64,000 bases of DNA, from NCBI RefSeq assembly GCF_014200455.1, contig NZ_JACHBW010000015.1:1-64000 (forward strand), read 5' to 3'. This document shows positions 52,938 to 61,354 of this stretch, piece after piece (the first letter of the stretch is position 1; every line of letters starts with the position of its first letter). Both the position numbers and the translations under genes were made by a program. The notes beneath the pieces are model-generated. The model was not told the origin of the DNA. It did not search any database and worked only from the letters and a program-made list of their open reading frames with translations. The stretch is from Paraburkholderia bannensis (GTDB lineage: Bacteria > Pseudomonadota > Gammaproteobacteria > Burkholderiales > Burkholderiaceae).

Positions 52938-54176
52938 ATGAACGGACAATGGACCACGGTGAAGTCGGGCGACGGCGGCGAATTCCGCGCCTACACGGCA
53001 CTGCCGCCCGAGGGCAGTGGCCCCGGTCTCGTGCTGCTGCAGGAGATCTTCGGCGTGAACGCGAACATGCGCGCAACCGCTGACCGTTACGCCGAAGAGG
53101 GTTACGTCGTCATGGTGCCCGACCTGTTCTGGCGTCTGGAGCCGGGCGTCGATCTGGGCTACGACGGCGCGGATATGACCAAGGCGCTCGCGCTGTATGA
53201 GCGCTTCGACGTCGATCTCGCGCTCGACGACATCGCGCAGACACTCGCGGCGCTGCGCGCGCACCCGTCGCAGCGCGGCAAGGTTGGAGCGCTGGGTTTC
53301 TGCCTGGGCGGCAAGCTGGCGTACCTGGCGGCCGCGCGCACCGATGTCGATTGCGCGATCGGCTATTACGCGGTTGGGCTCGAACACTATCTGGACGAAG
53401 CGCGCACGATCCGCTGCCCGCTGATGCTGCACTTCGGCGCGGACGACAAATCGTGCGACGCCGCCACGCGTGCGCGTATCGAAGCGGCGCTGGCGGCCAA
53501 GCCGGGCGTCGAGCTGTACACCTATGCGGGCTGCGATCACGCTTTCGCCTCGCCCGCGCGCCCGCAATTCGACAAGGCCGCCGCGATGATGGCGTATTCG
53601 CGCTCGCTCGCGATGCTGCGCCGCGTGATGGGCCCGATCTACGATTTCAACGCGCTCTGGGAAGCGCATTGCTACCACGAGTTCGTCGCACGCAATCCCG
53701 ATGACGTGATGCCGACCATGGTCGCGCAGCCCTACGTCAACCACATTCCGACCATGACGGGCGGCGTGGGCTACGACGAACTCAAGCGCTTCTACACGCA
53801 CCACTTCGTGCATTCGAACCCCGAGGACACGCGCCTGATCCCGATCTCGCGCACCATCGGCTCGGATCGCGTGGTCGACGAGTTCATCTTCTGCTGCACG
53901 CACGATCGCGAGATCGACTGGCTGCTGCCGGGCCTCGCGCCCACGGGCAAATACTTCGAAGTGCCGATGCTCGCCGTGATCTGCTTTCGCGGCGCGAAGC
54001 TCTACAACGAGCACATCTACTGGGACCAGGCTTCGGTGCTCGCGCAGATCGGCGCGATCGACCCGACCGGGCTGCCGATTGCGGGCATCGCAAGCGCAAA
54101 GAAACTGCTCGACGAAACCCTGCCGTCGAACACGCTCATGGCGGCGTGGAAAAGCAGCGAAGGCAAGCCGTACTGA
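52938..54176 (+). CDS. dienelactone hydrolase fused to NTF2/SnoaL-like domain
   Basis: The product is 412 aa. Residues 1-230 are a dienelactone hydrolase: LVLLQEIFGVNANMRATADR, the nucleophile motif GALGFCLGGKLAY (Cys), and the His in YAGCDHAFASPAR. Residues 240-410 are an NTF2-like domain (YDFNALWEAHCYHEFVARNP, MTGGVGYDELKRFYTHHFVH, EFIFCCTHDREIDWLLPGL). Carboxymethylenebutenolidase acts in aromatic degradation; here no catabolic genes adjoin, so the substrate is open. The ATG at 52938 has AAGGAGA upstream. Confidence 0.92.
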   Translation: MNGQWTTVKSGDGGEFRAYTALPPEGSGPGLVLLQEIFGVNANMRATADRYAEEGYVVMVPDLFWRLEPGVDLGYDGADMTKALALYERFDVDLALDDIAQTLAALRAHPSQRGKVGALGFCLGGKLAYLAAARTDVDCAIGYYAVGLEHYLDEARTIRCPLMLHFGADDKSCDAATRARIEAALAAKPGVELYTYAGCDHAFASPARPQFDKAAAMMAYSRSLAMLRRVMGPIYDFNALWEAHCYHEFVARNPDDVMPTMVAQPYVNHIPTMTGGVGYDELKRFYTHHFVHSNPEDTRLIPISRTIGSDRVVDEFIFCCTHDREIDWLLPGLAPTGKYFEVPMLAVICFRGAKLYNEHIYWDQASVLAQIGAIDPTGLPIAGIASAKKLLDETLPSNTLMAAWKSSEGKPY

Positions 54177-54209
54177 GCTTGCCTTCGTGATGTGATTGCG
54201 TAACCCGTC

Positions 54210-54470
54210 TTACTGGAACGGATTGTCGATGACGCCGGGCTTCGCGTCCGGCTCGACCTTCACCTGCGCGGGCAGATGCGGATCGGCCTGCAATTTCGCC
54301 ACCACGTTGTCCAGCGCCGCCTTCAGCGCGAGCGCGGCGGCGAGCCCGCGCTTGTCGCGCGTGAATTCGAGCGTACCGGCCAGCGTCACGCGCGTGGTGC
54401 CGTTGGTGAGCGTGAGCGCGTCGCCCTGCACGTTCAGGACATCGTCGTCGTTTGCGTATGCGTCGAACAC
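54210..54470 (-). CDS. small conserved hypothetical protein
   Basis: The product is 86 aa and I do not recognise the family. It starts MFDAYANDDDVLNVQGDALT, contains RVTLAGTLEFTRDKRGLAAA, and ends in an extended Pro/Asp-rich tail (DAKPGVIDNPFQ). It looks soluble, with strand-rich then helical halves. A short AGGAATAG precedes the ATG. Coding-like codon use supports it being real. Confidence 0.7.
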   Translation of the reverse strand: MFDAYANDDDVLNVQGDALTLTNGTTRVTLAGTLEFTRDKRGLAAALALKAALDNVVAKLQADPHLPAQVKVEPDAKPGVIDNPFQ

Positions 54471-54696
54471 CTTCTATTCCTCCTTGAGCGCGATGCACGT
54501 TGGGCTCGCATTATAAGAAGCGCTGCGCGCCGCCATCAAATGTGAAGCGAACCTGAAGCGCATGTGGCCCCACGGTCATGTCTGCGAGGCCGTTTTGCGT
54601 CAACGCTGACGCAGATCAAGACCGAATCGCGAAACCGCTGCACTTCGCGGCAAACCGATGATGATGACGCACCTGAGTTTGAACGAGGAGTGCGTC

Positions 54697-54762
54697 ATGG
54701 GAATTCTAGACAAGGTTGCCGCCATCGCGAGCGCGGCTGCGCAAACATCGTGGCCGGTCTGA
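54697..54762 (+). CDS. 21-codon leader ORF before the LytM-factor gene
   Basis: An ATG at 54697 sits 7 bases after a GAGGAG ribosome site and opens a 21-residue frame beginning MGILDKVAAIASAAAQ, ending in TGA at 54762. The next gene starts 2 bp later and has no ribosome site of its own, so coupled translation is likely. The peptide is an amphipathic Ala-rich helix. It could be a regulatory leader, or what remains of a longer gene. Confidence 0.55.
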   Translation: MGILDKVAAIASAAAQTSWPV

Positions 54763-54764
54763 GC

Positions 54765-55715
54765 ATGCGAATTTCGCATTGGATCTCGCGTGTTGCGCGG
54801 GCGCGGGCGCAATGGCTCGCCGCGACGGCGGTGCTGGCCGCTTGCGTGACGCTGCTGGCGGCCTGCACGTTCACGCCTTGGCAGACGCTGGGCCGTCCCG
54901 GCGATGAAGGGGGCGCGGATACGGCGGAGGCTGCGCCGACCGGTGCGAGCGCATCCGCTGCGCCGTTTTCCGCGCCCATCGTCGTGCCTGCATCCAAAGT
55001 CGTGGCCGAAGTGCCTGGGGCGCGTGCGGCCAGCGACATGTATCGCGTGAAGGCCGGCGACACGCTCTATCACATCGCCGCCGCGCATGGCCAGCGTGCC
55101 GCCGATATCGCCGCCTGGAACAAGTTGCCTGCATCGGCCCAGGTGAAAGTGGGGCAGATGCTGCGCGTCAAGCCGCCTGCGAAGGGTGCGGGGGCTTCGT
55201 CGCCGCCCGCGCCTGTCGCCGCTGCGCCAGCGGCGCCTGCTGCCTCTGTGGGTTCAGCGGCCTCTGTGGGTTCAGCGGCCTCCGAACCCGCCGCCAGGCC
55301 GCCTGCGGCGAAACCGGCTGCGGCCAAACCTCCCCACGCGGCCGCCGCCCGGCTCGCCTGGCCGATGAACGGCAACGTCGCCACCCGCTTCGCTCCCGGC
55401 AAATCGCGCGGCATCGTCATCGCGGGCGCACCCGGACAGCCGGTCAAAGCCGCCGCGGCCGGACGCGTGATGTACGCCGGCAGCGGCATTCAGGGCTACG
55501 GCAAGCTCATCATCGTCAAGCACGACACGCACCTGCTTACCGCCTACGGACGCAATGGCCGCCTGCTGGTCAAGCAAGGCGACGCGGTGAAGCTTGGCCA
55601 GACGATCGCCACGAGTGGTGCCGATTCAGCCGGTGTCGGCACGCTGCTATTCGAAGTCCGAGAAAACGGCAAGCCTGTCGACCCGCAAGACTGGCTGCCG
55701 CGATCACAATCGTAA
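54765..55715 (+). CDS. NlpD-like LysM/LytM lipoprotein (degenerate peptidase)
   Basis: The product is 316 aa. The signal peptide ends in a lipobox LAAC (Cys34). A LysM domain (about 92-136, MYRVKAGDTLYHIAAAHGQR) is followed by an Ala/Pro linker with a tandem ASVGSA repeat, then an M23/LytM domain (about 200-312). In that domain the zinc ligands are lost: the HxxxD site reads SRGIVI and the final HxH reads TLLFEV. It should therefore not cut peptidoglycan itself but may activate amidases, as NlpD does. Next comes the Ysc84-like gene after 19 bp. Confidence 0.92.
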   Translation: MRISHWISRVARARAQWLAATAVLAACVTLLAACTFTPWQTLGRPGDEGGADTAEAAPTGASASAAPFSAPIVVPASKVVAEVPGARAASDMYRVKAGDTLYHIAAAHGQRAADIAAWNKLPASAQVKVGQMLRVKPPAKGAGASSPPAPVAAAPAAPAASVGSAASVGSAASEPAARPPAAKPAAAKPPHAAAARLAWPMNGNVATRFAPGKSRGIVIAGAPGQPVKAAAAGRVMYAGSGIQGYGKLIIVKHDTHLLTAYGRNGRLLVKQGDAVKLGQTIATSGADSAGVGTLLFEVRENGKPVDPQDWLPRSQS

Positions 55716-55734
55716 CGTTTGTTCTGGAGTGCAA

Positions 55735-56334
55735 ATGAAAGTGGAAAAGATGAATCGAAGACAATTTCTCGCAGCCGGCGCCGCTGGCGTCGTCACGTTC
55801 ACGGGCCTCGCTGCCTGCACCATGACGCCGACGACCGCCGGATCGTCCGAGGAAAATCTGCATGCGCGCCGCGAGATCGACGCCAGCGTGGACGGGGCGC
55901 TCACCCGTCTCTATAGCACCGTGAAGGGCTCGCGCGAACTGCTTTCGAAAGCGCGCGCCGTACTGGTGTTCCCGGAGGTCATCGGCGCGGGCATTGGGGT
56001 CGGCGGCCAGTATGGCAAGGGCGCGTTGCGCGCGGGAGGCCGGTCGGTGGGCTATTTCAGCACCACCGCCGGTTCGCTGGGTTTCCAGCTTGGCGCACAG
56101 TCGCGCGCGGTTTTCTACGCCTTCATGACTCAAGGCGCGTATGACCGCTTCCGTAACAGCAGCGGTTGGGCGGCGGGCGCGGACGGCACCGTCGCGCTCG
56201 TGAAGATGGGCGCGAACGGCACCATCGACACGACAACAGCTGTCAATCCCATCGAAGCCATCGTGCTGACCAACGCCGGGCTGATGGCAGGCGTCTCCCT
56301 GGAAGGCTCGAAGGTTTCGCGACTCGACATCTGA
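55735..56334 (+). CDS. Ysc84-family (BPSL1445-like) lipoprotein
   Basis: The product is 199 aa. The N-terminus MNRRQFLAAGAAGVVTFTGL and following AAC combine a twin-arginine-like RRQFL with a lipobox. The rest is the Ysc84/actin-regulator lipid-binding domain: SKARAVLVFPEVIGAGIGVG, GRSVGYFSTTAGSLGFQLGA and FMTQGAYDRFRNSSGW. A related lipoprotein in B. pseudomallei (BPSL1445) is known as an immunogenic surface protein; the function is not settled. GGAG precedes the ATG at 55735. Confidence 0.9.
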   Translation: MKVEKMNRRQFLAAGAAGVVTFTGLAACTMTPTTAGSSEENLHARREIDASVDGALTRLYSTVKGSRELLSKARAVLVFPEVIGAGIGVGGQYGKGALRAGGRSVGYFSTTAGSLGFQLGAQSRAVFYAFMTQGAYDRFRNSSGWAAGADGTVALVKMGANGTIDTTTAVNPIEAIVLTNAGLMAGVSLEGSKVSRLDI

Positions 56335-56354
56335 GCCAGAGTCGCTCTGCGGCG

Positions 56355-56393
56355 AAGGGCGTGGCGCACCGTTCCCGCGCTGCGCCCTTTTTT
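56355..56393. terminator. terminator between the Ysc84-like and endonuclease genes
   Basis: AAGGGCGTGGCGC and GCGCTGCGCCCTT pair at 11 of 13 positions and are followed by TTTTTT. The two genes converge. Confidence 0.8.
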
Positions 56394-56405
56394 ATTGCGT
56401 CGCGT

Positions 56406-57182
56406 TTACCAGCCCCATTTGCGCACGGAAAACGCGTAGCCGTTGAAAGCCACGTTGGTCTTCGCGGCGACTTGCGGCGGAATGCCAGGAAACGCGATGC
56501 CGGCCTGCGAGCTCAATTCGGCGACCGGACGGATGTCGTAGCGATCGACGGTGGTGTTGTCCGCGACGATGGCGAACGCGAGCTGCTGCGACGGCACGTA
56601 CACGACCTTGAAAATCTGCGTAGGCACGAGCACGCGCGTCGCGCCGATGGTCTGCAACTGCGCACCCGTGAAGAGCGGTCCGGTTACGACATAGGCTTCG
56701 CCATATTTATCCGCGAGTTTGCGAACCGCCGTTTCGATGTGCGCCCACAGGCGCTGGTTGTTCTCGCGATTCTGCGGAACGATGTTGGCCAGCGAAAACG
56801 ATTCGGCCATCGCCTGCGGATTCCAGCGATTGCCCGCCGGGCTCATGTGACCACGATCGAAGCCGCTGCGCTTGTAATCGGCAAGCGTGGCGCCTTCGCC
56901 TGCGGGCAGACGGTCGTCCTCGAAGAAACGATTGGTGCGCGTCATGTCCTTCGCGGCTTCGAGGTGATCGCGCGTGAGATGTTCCGCCGACCAGAGCGGA
57001 CCATGCGTGATGCCCGAGTGCAGCACGACGAAATCCGAGTAGCAGAGCATGCGCGTTTTCGGCGCCATGCGCGGGTTCGAGATGCTGGGGAACTGGCCCT
57101 CGGGGACGAATGCGGAACAGGCGGGTGCGGCGAACGCATGACCTGCGAAGGCCATGGCGAGACAGGCAAACAACTTCTTCAT
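56406..57182 (-). CDS. secreted DNA/RNA non-specific endonuclease
   Basis: The product is 258 aa with a Sec signal peptide (MKKLFACLAMAFAGHAFA). The His-Me finger nuclease motif DRGHMSPAGN is near residue 110, followed by SLANIVPQNRENNQRLW, the metal and second catalytic block of the NucA/Serratia-nuclease family. It would degrade nucleic acid in the periplasm or outside the cell. No immunity protein gene is adjacent, so an interbacterial toxin role is not indicated. Confidence 0.94.
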   Translation of the reverse strand: MKKLFACLAMAFAGHAFAAPACSAFVPEGQFPSISNPRMAPKTRMLCYSDFVVLHSGITHGPLWSAEHLTRDHLEAAKDMTRTNRFFEDDRLPAGEGATLADYKRSGFDRGHMSPAGNRWNPQAMAESFSLANIVPQNRENNQRLWAHIETAVRKLADKYGEAYVVTGPLFTGAQLQTIGATRVLVPTQIFKVVYVPSQQLAFAIVADNTTVDRYDIRPVAELSSQAGIAFPGIPPQVAAKTNVAFNGYAFSVRKWGW

Positions 57183-57458
57183 GGGCGAACCGGAAATGCG
57201 AGAGGTACGCGGGCGCTGCGCTCGATCTGCTCGATGCGCGGCGCCGCGTTCGTAAAGGGCCTGAAAGTATAGCGGGCGGGCTCGCGCGCGGCCACATCAC
57301 GACACGCGCGATGCGGCGTCCGGGCGAGCGCCAGCGTGTGCATCGCCAGGGCGATGCACAGCAAACCGCGCCGCGCGAGGCAGCGCAGGGAACGGAAACA
57401 TCAAGAGGGAACAGCCGGGTGCGGCGCGCCAGAACAGCACGCTGCGGTCAACTCAAAG

Positions 57459-57818
57459 TCAACCTGCAAACAACGCGTTTTCTGCCTGGACGGCCTGTCG
57501 ATCCACGGCCTGCAGGCGCCACTGGCCTTCCATCGGCGCGTGCGAGACTTCGCACGACCACGTGGCATCGCCGTGCGCGGAACTGATTTCCTGGCGGCGG
57601 TTGACGTGCAGGCCGCGCAGTGTGCAAAGCGGTTGATCGGCGAGGGGCGCGCAAAGCGCCGTGACGCCGCCGCTGTCGCGCATCTCGCCCCATTCGGGGA
57701 GATCGATGCCGGCGTGCGACTCACGCGACCAGCGTTGCTGGTCGGTATCGAGCCAGAGCACTGCATAGTCATGATTCACGGTCGGATCGGGACCGTTGAT
57801 CAAAATCGTCAGTCGCAT
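57459..57818 (-). CDS. hypothetical protein
   Basis: The product is 119 aa and I do not recognise it. It opens MRLTILINGPDPTVNHDYAV and has a Trp-rich C-terminal half (DATWSCEVSHAPMEGQWRLQ). Composition suggests a soluble beta-rich protein. CGGAG before the ATG at 57818 favours this start over one at 57902. Codon use is somewhat weaker than in the neighbours. Confidence 0.7.
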   Translation of the reverse strand: MRLTILINGPDPTVNHDYAVLWLDTDQQRWSRESHAGIDLPEWGEMRDSGGVTALCAPLADQPLCTLRGLHVNRRQEISSAHGDATWSCEVSHAPMEGQWRLQAVDRQAVQAENALFAG

Positions 57819-58153
57819 GTGAACTCCGAAAATGGCGCGAGGGGCGGTCGCGCGACCAATCTGGACGAACAATAAGTCTAGAACGTATGCATCCGTGTGC
57901 AAGGCGGTTTTTCACATATTGGGACGCTTTTGTCTTCAGCTTAGACAATAGAACCGCCGCTGCGTCTGTGACACGCCGTCGCGCAAGGCTTTGCCGCGAT
58001 TTGTCCGCGCACTATCGGCGAGATTGAAATTCGCAATTGGGAACGCAAACGGCATTTCCTAGATTGATAGAGCGGCGTAGTCCGCATGATGTCTTGCTGC
58101 ACCGCACGAAGATGCGTAGCGCCGCGTCCCCACAGAACAGGATGGAGGCATAG
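57819..58153. other. intergenic region before rubrerythrin
   Basis: There is no gene in these 335 bp. It must contain divergent promoters for the hypothetical gene at left and rubrerythrin at right. I see no clear operator. Confidence 0.5.
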
Positions 58154-58576
58154 ATGACACAGCTCAAAGGCTCGAAGACCGAGCAAAATCTCAAGGACGC
58201 CTTCGCAGGCGAGTCGCAGGCAAACCGTCGTTACCTCTATTTCGCAGCCAAGGCCGATGTCGAAGGCCAAAACGATGTCGCCGCCCTGTTCCGCTCGACG
58301 GCGGAAGGCGAAACCGGCCACGCGCATGGCCACCTCGAATATCTGGAAACCGTAGGCGATCCCGCCACGGGTTTGCCCTTCGGCACCTCCCGGCTGAATC
58401 TTGAAGCCGCCATCGCCGGCGAGACGCACGAATATACCGATATGTACCCCGGCATGGCCAAGGCGGCGCGCGACGAGGGCTTCGACGAAATCGCAAACTG
58501 GTTCGAGACGCTAGCCAAGGCTGAGCGCAGCCACGCCAACCGCTATTCGAAAGCGCTGGAAGCGCTGGTCGAATAG
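58154..58576 (+). CDS. rubrerythrin-like diiron protein
   Basis: The product is 140 aa: a ferritin-like four-helix bundle without the C-terminal rubredoxin domain. Metal-site residues are visible in AGESQANRRYLYFA, AEGETGHAHGH, AGETHEYTDMY and AKAERSHANRY. Such short rubrerythrins reduce hydrogen peroxide using electrons from a partner. The neighbouring Fe-S oxidoreductase is a natural candidate donor. GGAGG precedes the ATG. Confidence 0.93.
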   Translation: MTQLKGSKTEQNLKDAFAGESQANRRYLYFAAKADVEGQNDVAALFRSTAEGETGHAHGHLEYLETVGDPATGLPFGTSRLNLEAAIAGETHEYTDMYPGMAKAARDEGFDEIANWFETLAKAERSHANRYSKALEALVE

Positions 58577-58596
58577 GCATCAAGGGCCTCAGGCCG

Positions 58597-58656
58597 CTTT
58601 TGAGTCCTCTCTTGAGTCCTCGCTTGAGTTCTCTTTGGAGCCCGCTTTTGAGCCCT
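58597..58656 (+). repeat. five tandem 12-bp repeats
   Basis: Five units follow end to end: CTTTTGAGTCCT, CTCTTGAGTCCT, CGCTTGAGTTCT, CTTTGGAGCCCG and CTTTTGAGCCCT. They start 21 bp after the rubrerythrin stop codon in the 213-bp gap before the Fe-S gene. Confidence 0.85.
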
Positions 58657-58789
58657 TAGGCTCGTGCACGGCGCGGCACGCAGCGACTGACGCACGGGGC
58701 GATCGTGCGGCTCGCTGCGCAACCGCCCGCGCGTGCCTGCGCGCACGGCAAACGCAGCACACAAAGCCAGATAGAAAAAAGGAGACGTC

Positions 58790-60139
58790 ATGCCCCATAA
58801 GGAAGGCAGTCTCGAAGCGCCCACGCGGCATCCGCTGGACTGGCAGTCTGAGGCGTTCTACGACCAGGCGAAGCTGGACGATGAACTCGCGCGGGTGTTC
58901 GATATCTGCGCGGGCTGCCGGCGCTGCGTCTCGCTATGCGGCGCGTTTCCGGCGCTGTTCGATCTCGTCGACGAAACCGATACCGGCGAGGTGCACGATG
59001 TCGATAAGGCTTCCTATGGGAAGGTGGTCGATCAGTGTTACCTCTGCGACCTCTGCTATATGACGAAATGCCCGTATGTCCCGCCGCATCCGTGGAACGT
59101 CGATTTTCCGCATCTGATGCTGCGAGCGAAAGCGATCCGCTATCGCAACGGTGAAGTCAAGCTACGTGACCGCGTGCTGTCGAATACGGATGCGCTGGGC
59201 CATCTGGCGGGCATTCCCGTCGTCACGCAGACCGTCAATGCGGTGAATGGCACGAAAGCGATGCGCGGCCTCATGGAGGATACGCTGGGTGTGGATCGGC
59301 ATGCGTGGCTGCCCTCGTTCGCGACGCGCAAGTTTCGCAGTTCGGCGCGCAAGGCGGCGTCGAGCGAGGTGCGCGATGGCGAACGCACGCCGGGCAAGGT
59401 GGCCATCTACGCCACCTGCTATGTGAACTTCAACGAGCCCGGCATCGGCCACGATCTGCTGGCGCTGCTCGATCACAACGCCATTCCCTACGAGCTGGTC
59501 AAGAGCGAGGCGTGCTGCGGCATGCCGCTGCTCGAACAGGGCAACCTCGAAGGCGTGGCGAAGAAGCAGGCCGCGAATATGCCCGTGCTCGCTCAGTACG
59601 CGCGCGAGGGCTACGCGCTGCTGGGCGCGGTGCCGAGTTGCGTGCTGATGTACAAGCACGAACTGCCGCTGATGTTCCCCGACGACGCAGACACGCGCGC
59701 CGTGAGCGAAGCGTTCTGGGACCCGTTTGAATACTTCGTGGCGCGTAATCGCGACGGTCTGCTCAAGACCGATTTCGACACGCCGCTGGGCAATGTCTCG
59801 TATCACGTACCTTGTCACGCGCGCGTGCAGAACATCGGCCGCAAGACCTCGGATCTGCTATCGCTCGTGCCCGAAACGAAAGTCAACGTGATCGAGCGCT
59901 GCTCCGGCCATGCGGGCACCTTCGGCGTCAAGAAGGAATTTCATGCGATGTCGATGAAGATTGGCACGCCGGTATTCAAGCAGATGGCGCAGGGCGGTCC
60001 CGATTTCATCTCGTCGGATTGCCAGCTGGCAGGACACCACATCGCGCAAGGCATCGAGGAGAAACGGCTCGGTTCAGCCGAAGGCGGGCCGCCGCTTGCG
60101 CATCCGCTGACGTTATTGCGCCGCGCCTACGGCATTTGA
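58790..60139 (+). CDS. Fe-S oxidoreductase with heterodisulfide-reductase-type CCG domains
   Basis: The product is 449 aa. Two 4Fe-4S ferredoxin motifs lie near the N-terminus (CAGCRRCVSLC and CYLCDLCYMTKC). Two CCG-type cysteine domains follow (SEACCGMPLLEQGNLEG and YHVPCHARVQNIGRKT with ERCSGHAG), as in HdrB/GlpC-type proteins. It should move electrons, possibly to the rubrerythrin encoded upstream. A DUF3501 gene follows 53 bp later. This three-gene set recurs in Burkholderia (recall). Confidence 0.92.
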   Translation: MPHKEGSLEAPTRHPLDWQSEAFYDQAKLDDELARVFDICAGCRRCVSLCGAFPALFDLVDETDTGEVHDVDKASYGKVVDQCYLCDLCYMTKCPYVPPHPWNVDFPHLMLRAKAIRYRNGEVKLRDRVLSNTDALGHLAGIPVVTQTVNAVNGTKAMRGLMEDTLGVDRHAWLPSFATRKFRSSARKAASSEVRDGERTPGKVAIYATCYVNFNEPGIGHDLLALLDHNAIPYELVKSEACCGMPLLEQGNLEGVAKKQAANMPVLAQYAREGYALLGAVPSCVLMYKHELPLMFPDDADTRAVSEAFWDPFEYFVARNRDGLLKTDFDTPLGNVSYHVPCHARVQNIGRKTSDLLSLVPETKVNVIERCSGHAGTFGVKKEFHAMSMKIGTPVFKQMAQGGPDFISSDCQLAGHHIAQGIEEKRLGSAEGGPPLAHPLTLLRRAYGI

Positions 60140-60192
60140 TATGGACTGCGATGGTTTCAGTGCCTGATCCCATCATGCAAAAGGACAAACCG

Positions 60193-60774
60193 ATGACGAT
60201 CGCAAGAAATTCCTTGCTCTCGCTGGAAGCGTATTCGAAGCAACGCACCGCGATGCGCGGCAAGATTATCGAGCACAAGAAGCGCCGCGCGGTGGCGCTG
60301 GGCAATCACCTGACGTTTCTCTTCGAGGACGAAGCGACGATCCGCTATCAGATCCAGGAGATGCTGCACATCGAGAAGATTTTCGACGAAGACGGCATAC
60401 AGGGCGAACTCGACGCCTACCTGCCACTCGTGCCCGACGGCCGCAACCTGAAGGCGACCTTGCAGATCGAGTACGAGAACGCCATCGAGCGCCAGGCGGC
60501 GCTCGCGCGATTGATCGGCATCGAGGATCGCGTGTTCATGCAGGTGGATGGCGAGCCGCCCGTGCACGCGATCGCCGACGAAGACCTTGATCGCGACAAC
60601 GATGAAAAGACCTCGGCGGTGCATTTCGTGCGCTTCGAATTCACCCCGGCGATGATCGACAGGCTACGCGCGGGCGCGGCGCTGGCGATGGGCTGCGATC
60701 ATCCGCACTATCGCGTGCCCGCGCAGATCATCGAGGGCGAGGTGCGCGCATCGCTGCTAGGCGACTTCGCGTAG
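60193..60774 (+). CDS. DUF3501 family protein
   Basis: The product is 193 aa. It has the DUF3501 pattern: SLLSLEAYSKQRTAMRGKII, NHLTFLFEDEATIRYQIQEM, HIEKIFDEDGIQGELDAYLP, and a C-terminal DHPHYRVPAQI. Function is unknown; the family nearly always accompanies rubrerythrin and CCG-type Fe-S proteins, as here. AAGGA before 60193 favours this start over in-frame ATG codons at 60151 and 60175. Confidence 0.9.
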   Translation: MTIARNSLLSLEAYSKQRTAMRGKIIEHKKRRAVALGNHLTFLFEDEATIRYQIQEMLHIEKIFDEDGIQGELDAYLPLVPDGRNLKATLQIEYENAIERQAALARLIGIEDRVFMQVDGEPPVHAIADEDLDRDNDEKTSAVHFVRFEFTPAMIDRLRAGAALAMGCDHPHYRVPAQIIEGEVRASLLGDFA

Positions 60775-60787
60775 CCCCTCGCTCGAA

Positions 60788-61249
60788 TTAAACGTCCTTG
60801 CGATACATGACGAAGCCGGGCTTGTCGGCGACATCGTCGTAGAGGCGCATTGCCGTGCGATTCGTCTCGTGCGTGTGCCAGTAGACGCGCTTCGAATTCG
60901 ACGCCTTTGCGTGCGCATAGACCGCTTCGATCAGCGCGCGCCCCACGCCCTTGCCGCGCAGATCTTCTACGGTAAACAGATCCTGCAGATAGCAGATGGG
61001 ACCGTCGAGCGTGGTGTTGCGGTGATAGATGAAATGCACGAGGCCCACCACGCGTTCGCCCTGCAGTGCGATGAGCGCGTGCATGGGTTCGTAGCCGTCG
61101 AAGAAACGCGTCCACGTGGTTGCTGTGATCGATTCGGGCAGCGCTGTCGCATCGAAGCGGCCATAGAAACGGTTATAGCCGTCCCAGAGCGGACGCCACG
61201 CGTCATAGTCGGCGGGTGTGACGGCACGCACCTCGATCGTCTGGCTCAT
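60788..61249 (-). CDS. GNAT-family N-acetyltransferase
   Basis: The product is 153 aa with the GNAT acetyl-CoA site DLFTVEDLRGKGVGRALIEA (Q/RxxGxG/A form) and C-terminal HETNRTAMRLYDDVADKPGF. The substrate is not evident. The start at 61249 follows GGAG. The divergent MocR regulator 105 bp away may control it. Confidence 0.92.
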   Translation of the reverse strand: MSQTIEVRAVTPADYDAWRPLWDGYNRFYGRFDATALPESITATTWTRFFDGYEPMHALIALQGERVVGLVHFIYHRNTTLDGPICYLQDLFTVEDLRGKGVGRALIEAVYAHAKASNSKRVYWHTHETNRTAMRLYDDVADKPGFVMYRKDV

Positions 61250-61354
61250 CGTCGTTCTCCTTGTCGTCTCTTCAATCGATAACAGACGCCAGCGTAAGCG
61301 TTTTGTGGCACCATTGTTAGTCCCACACCAGCGGCAAAACATGGAGCCACGAGA

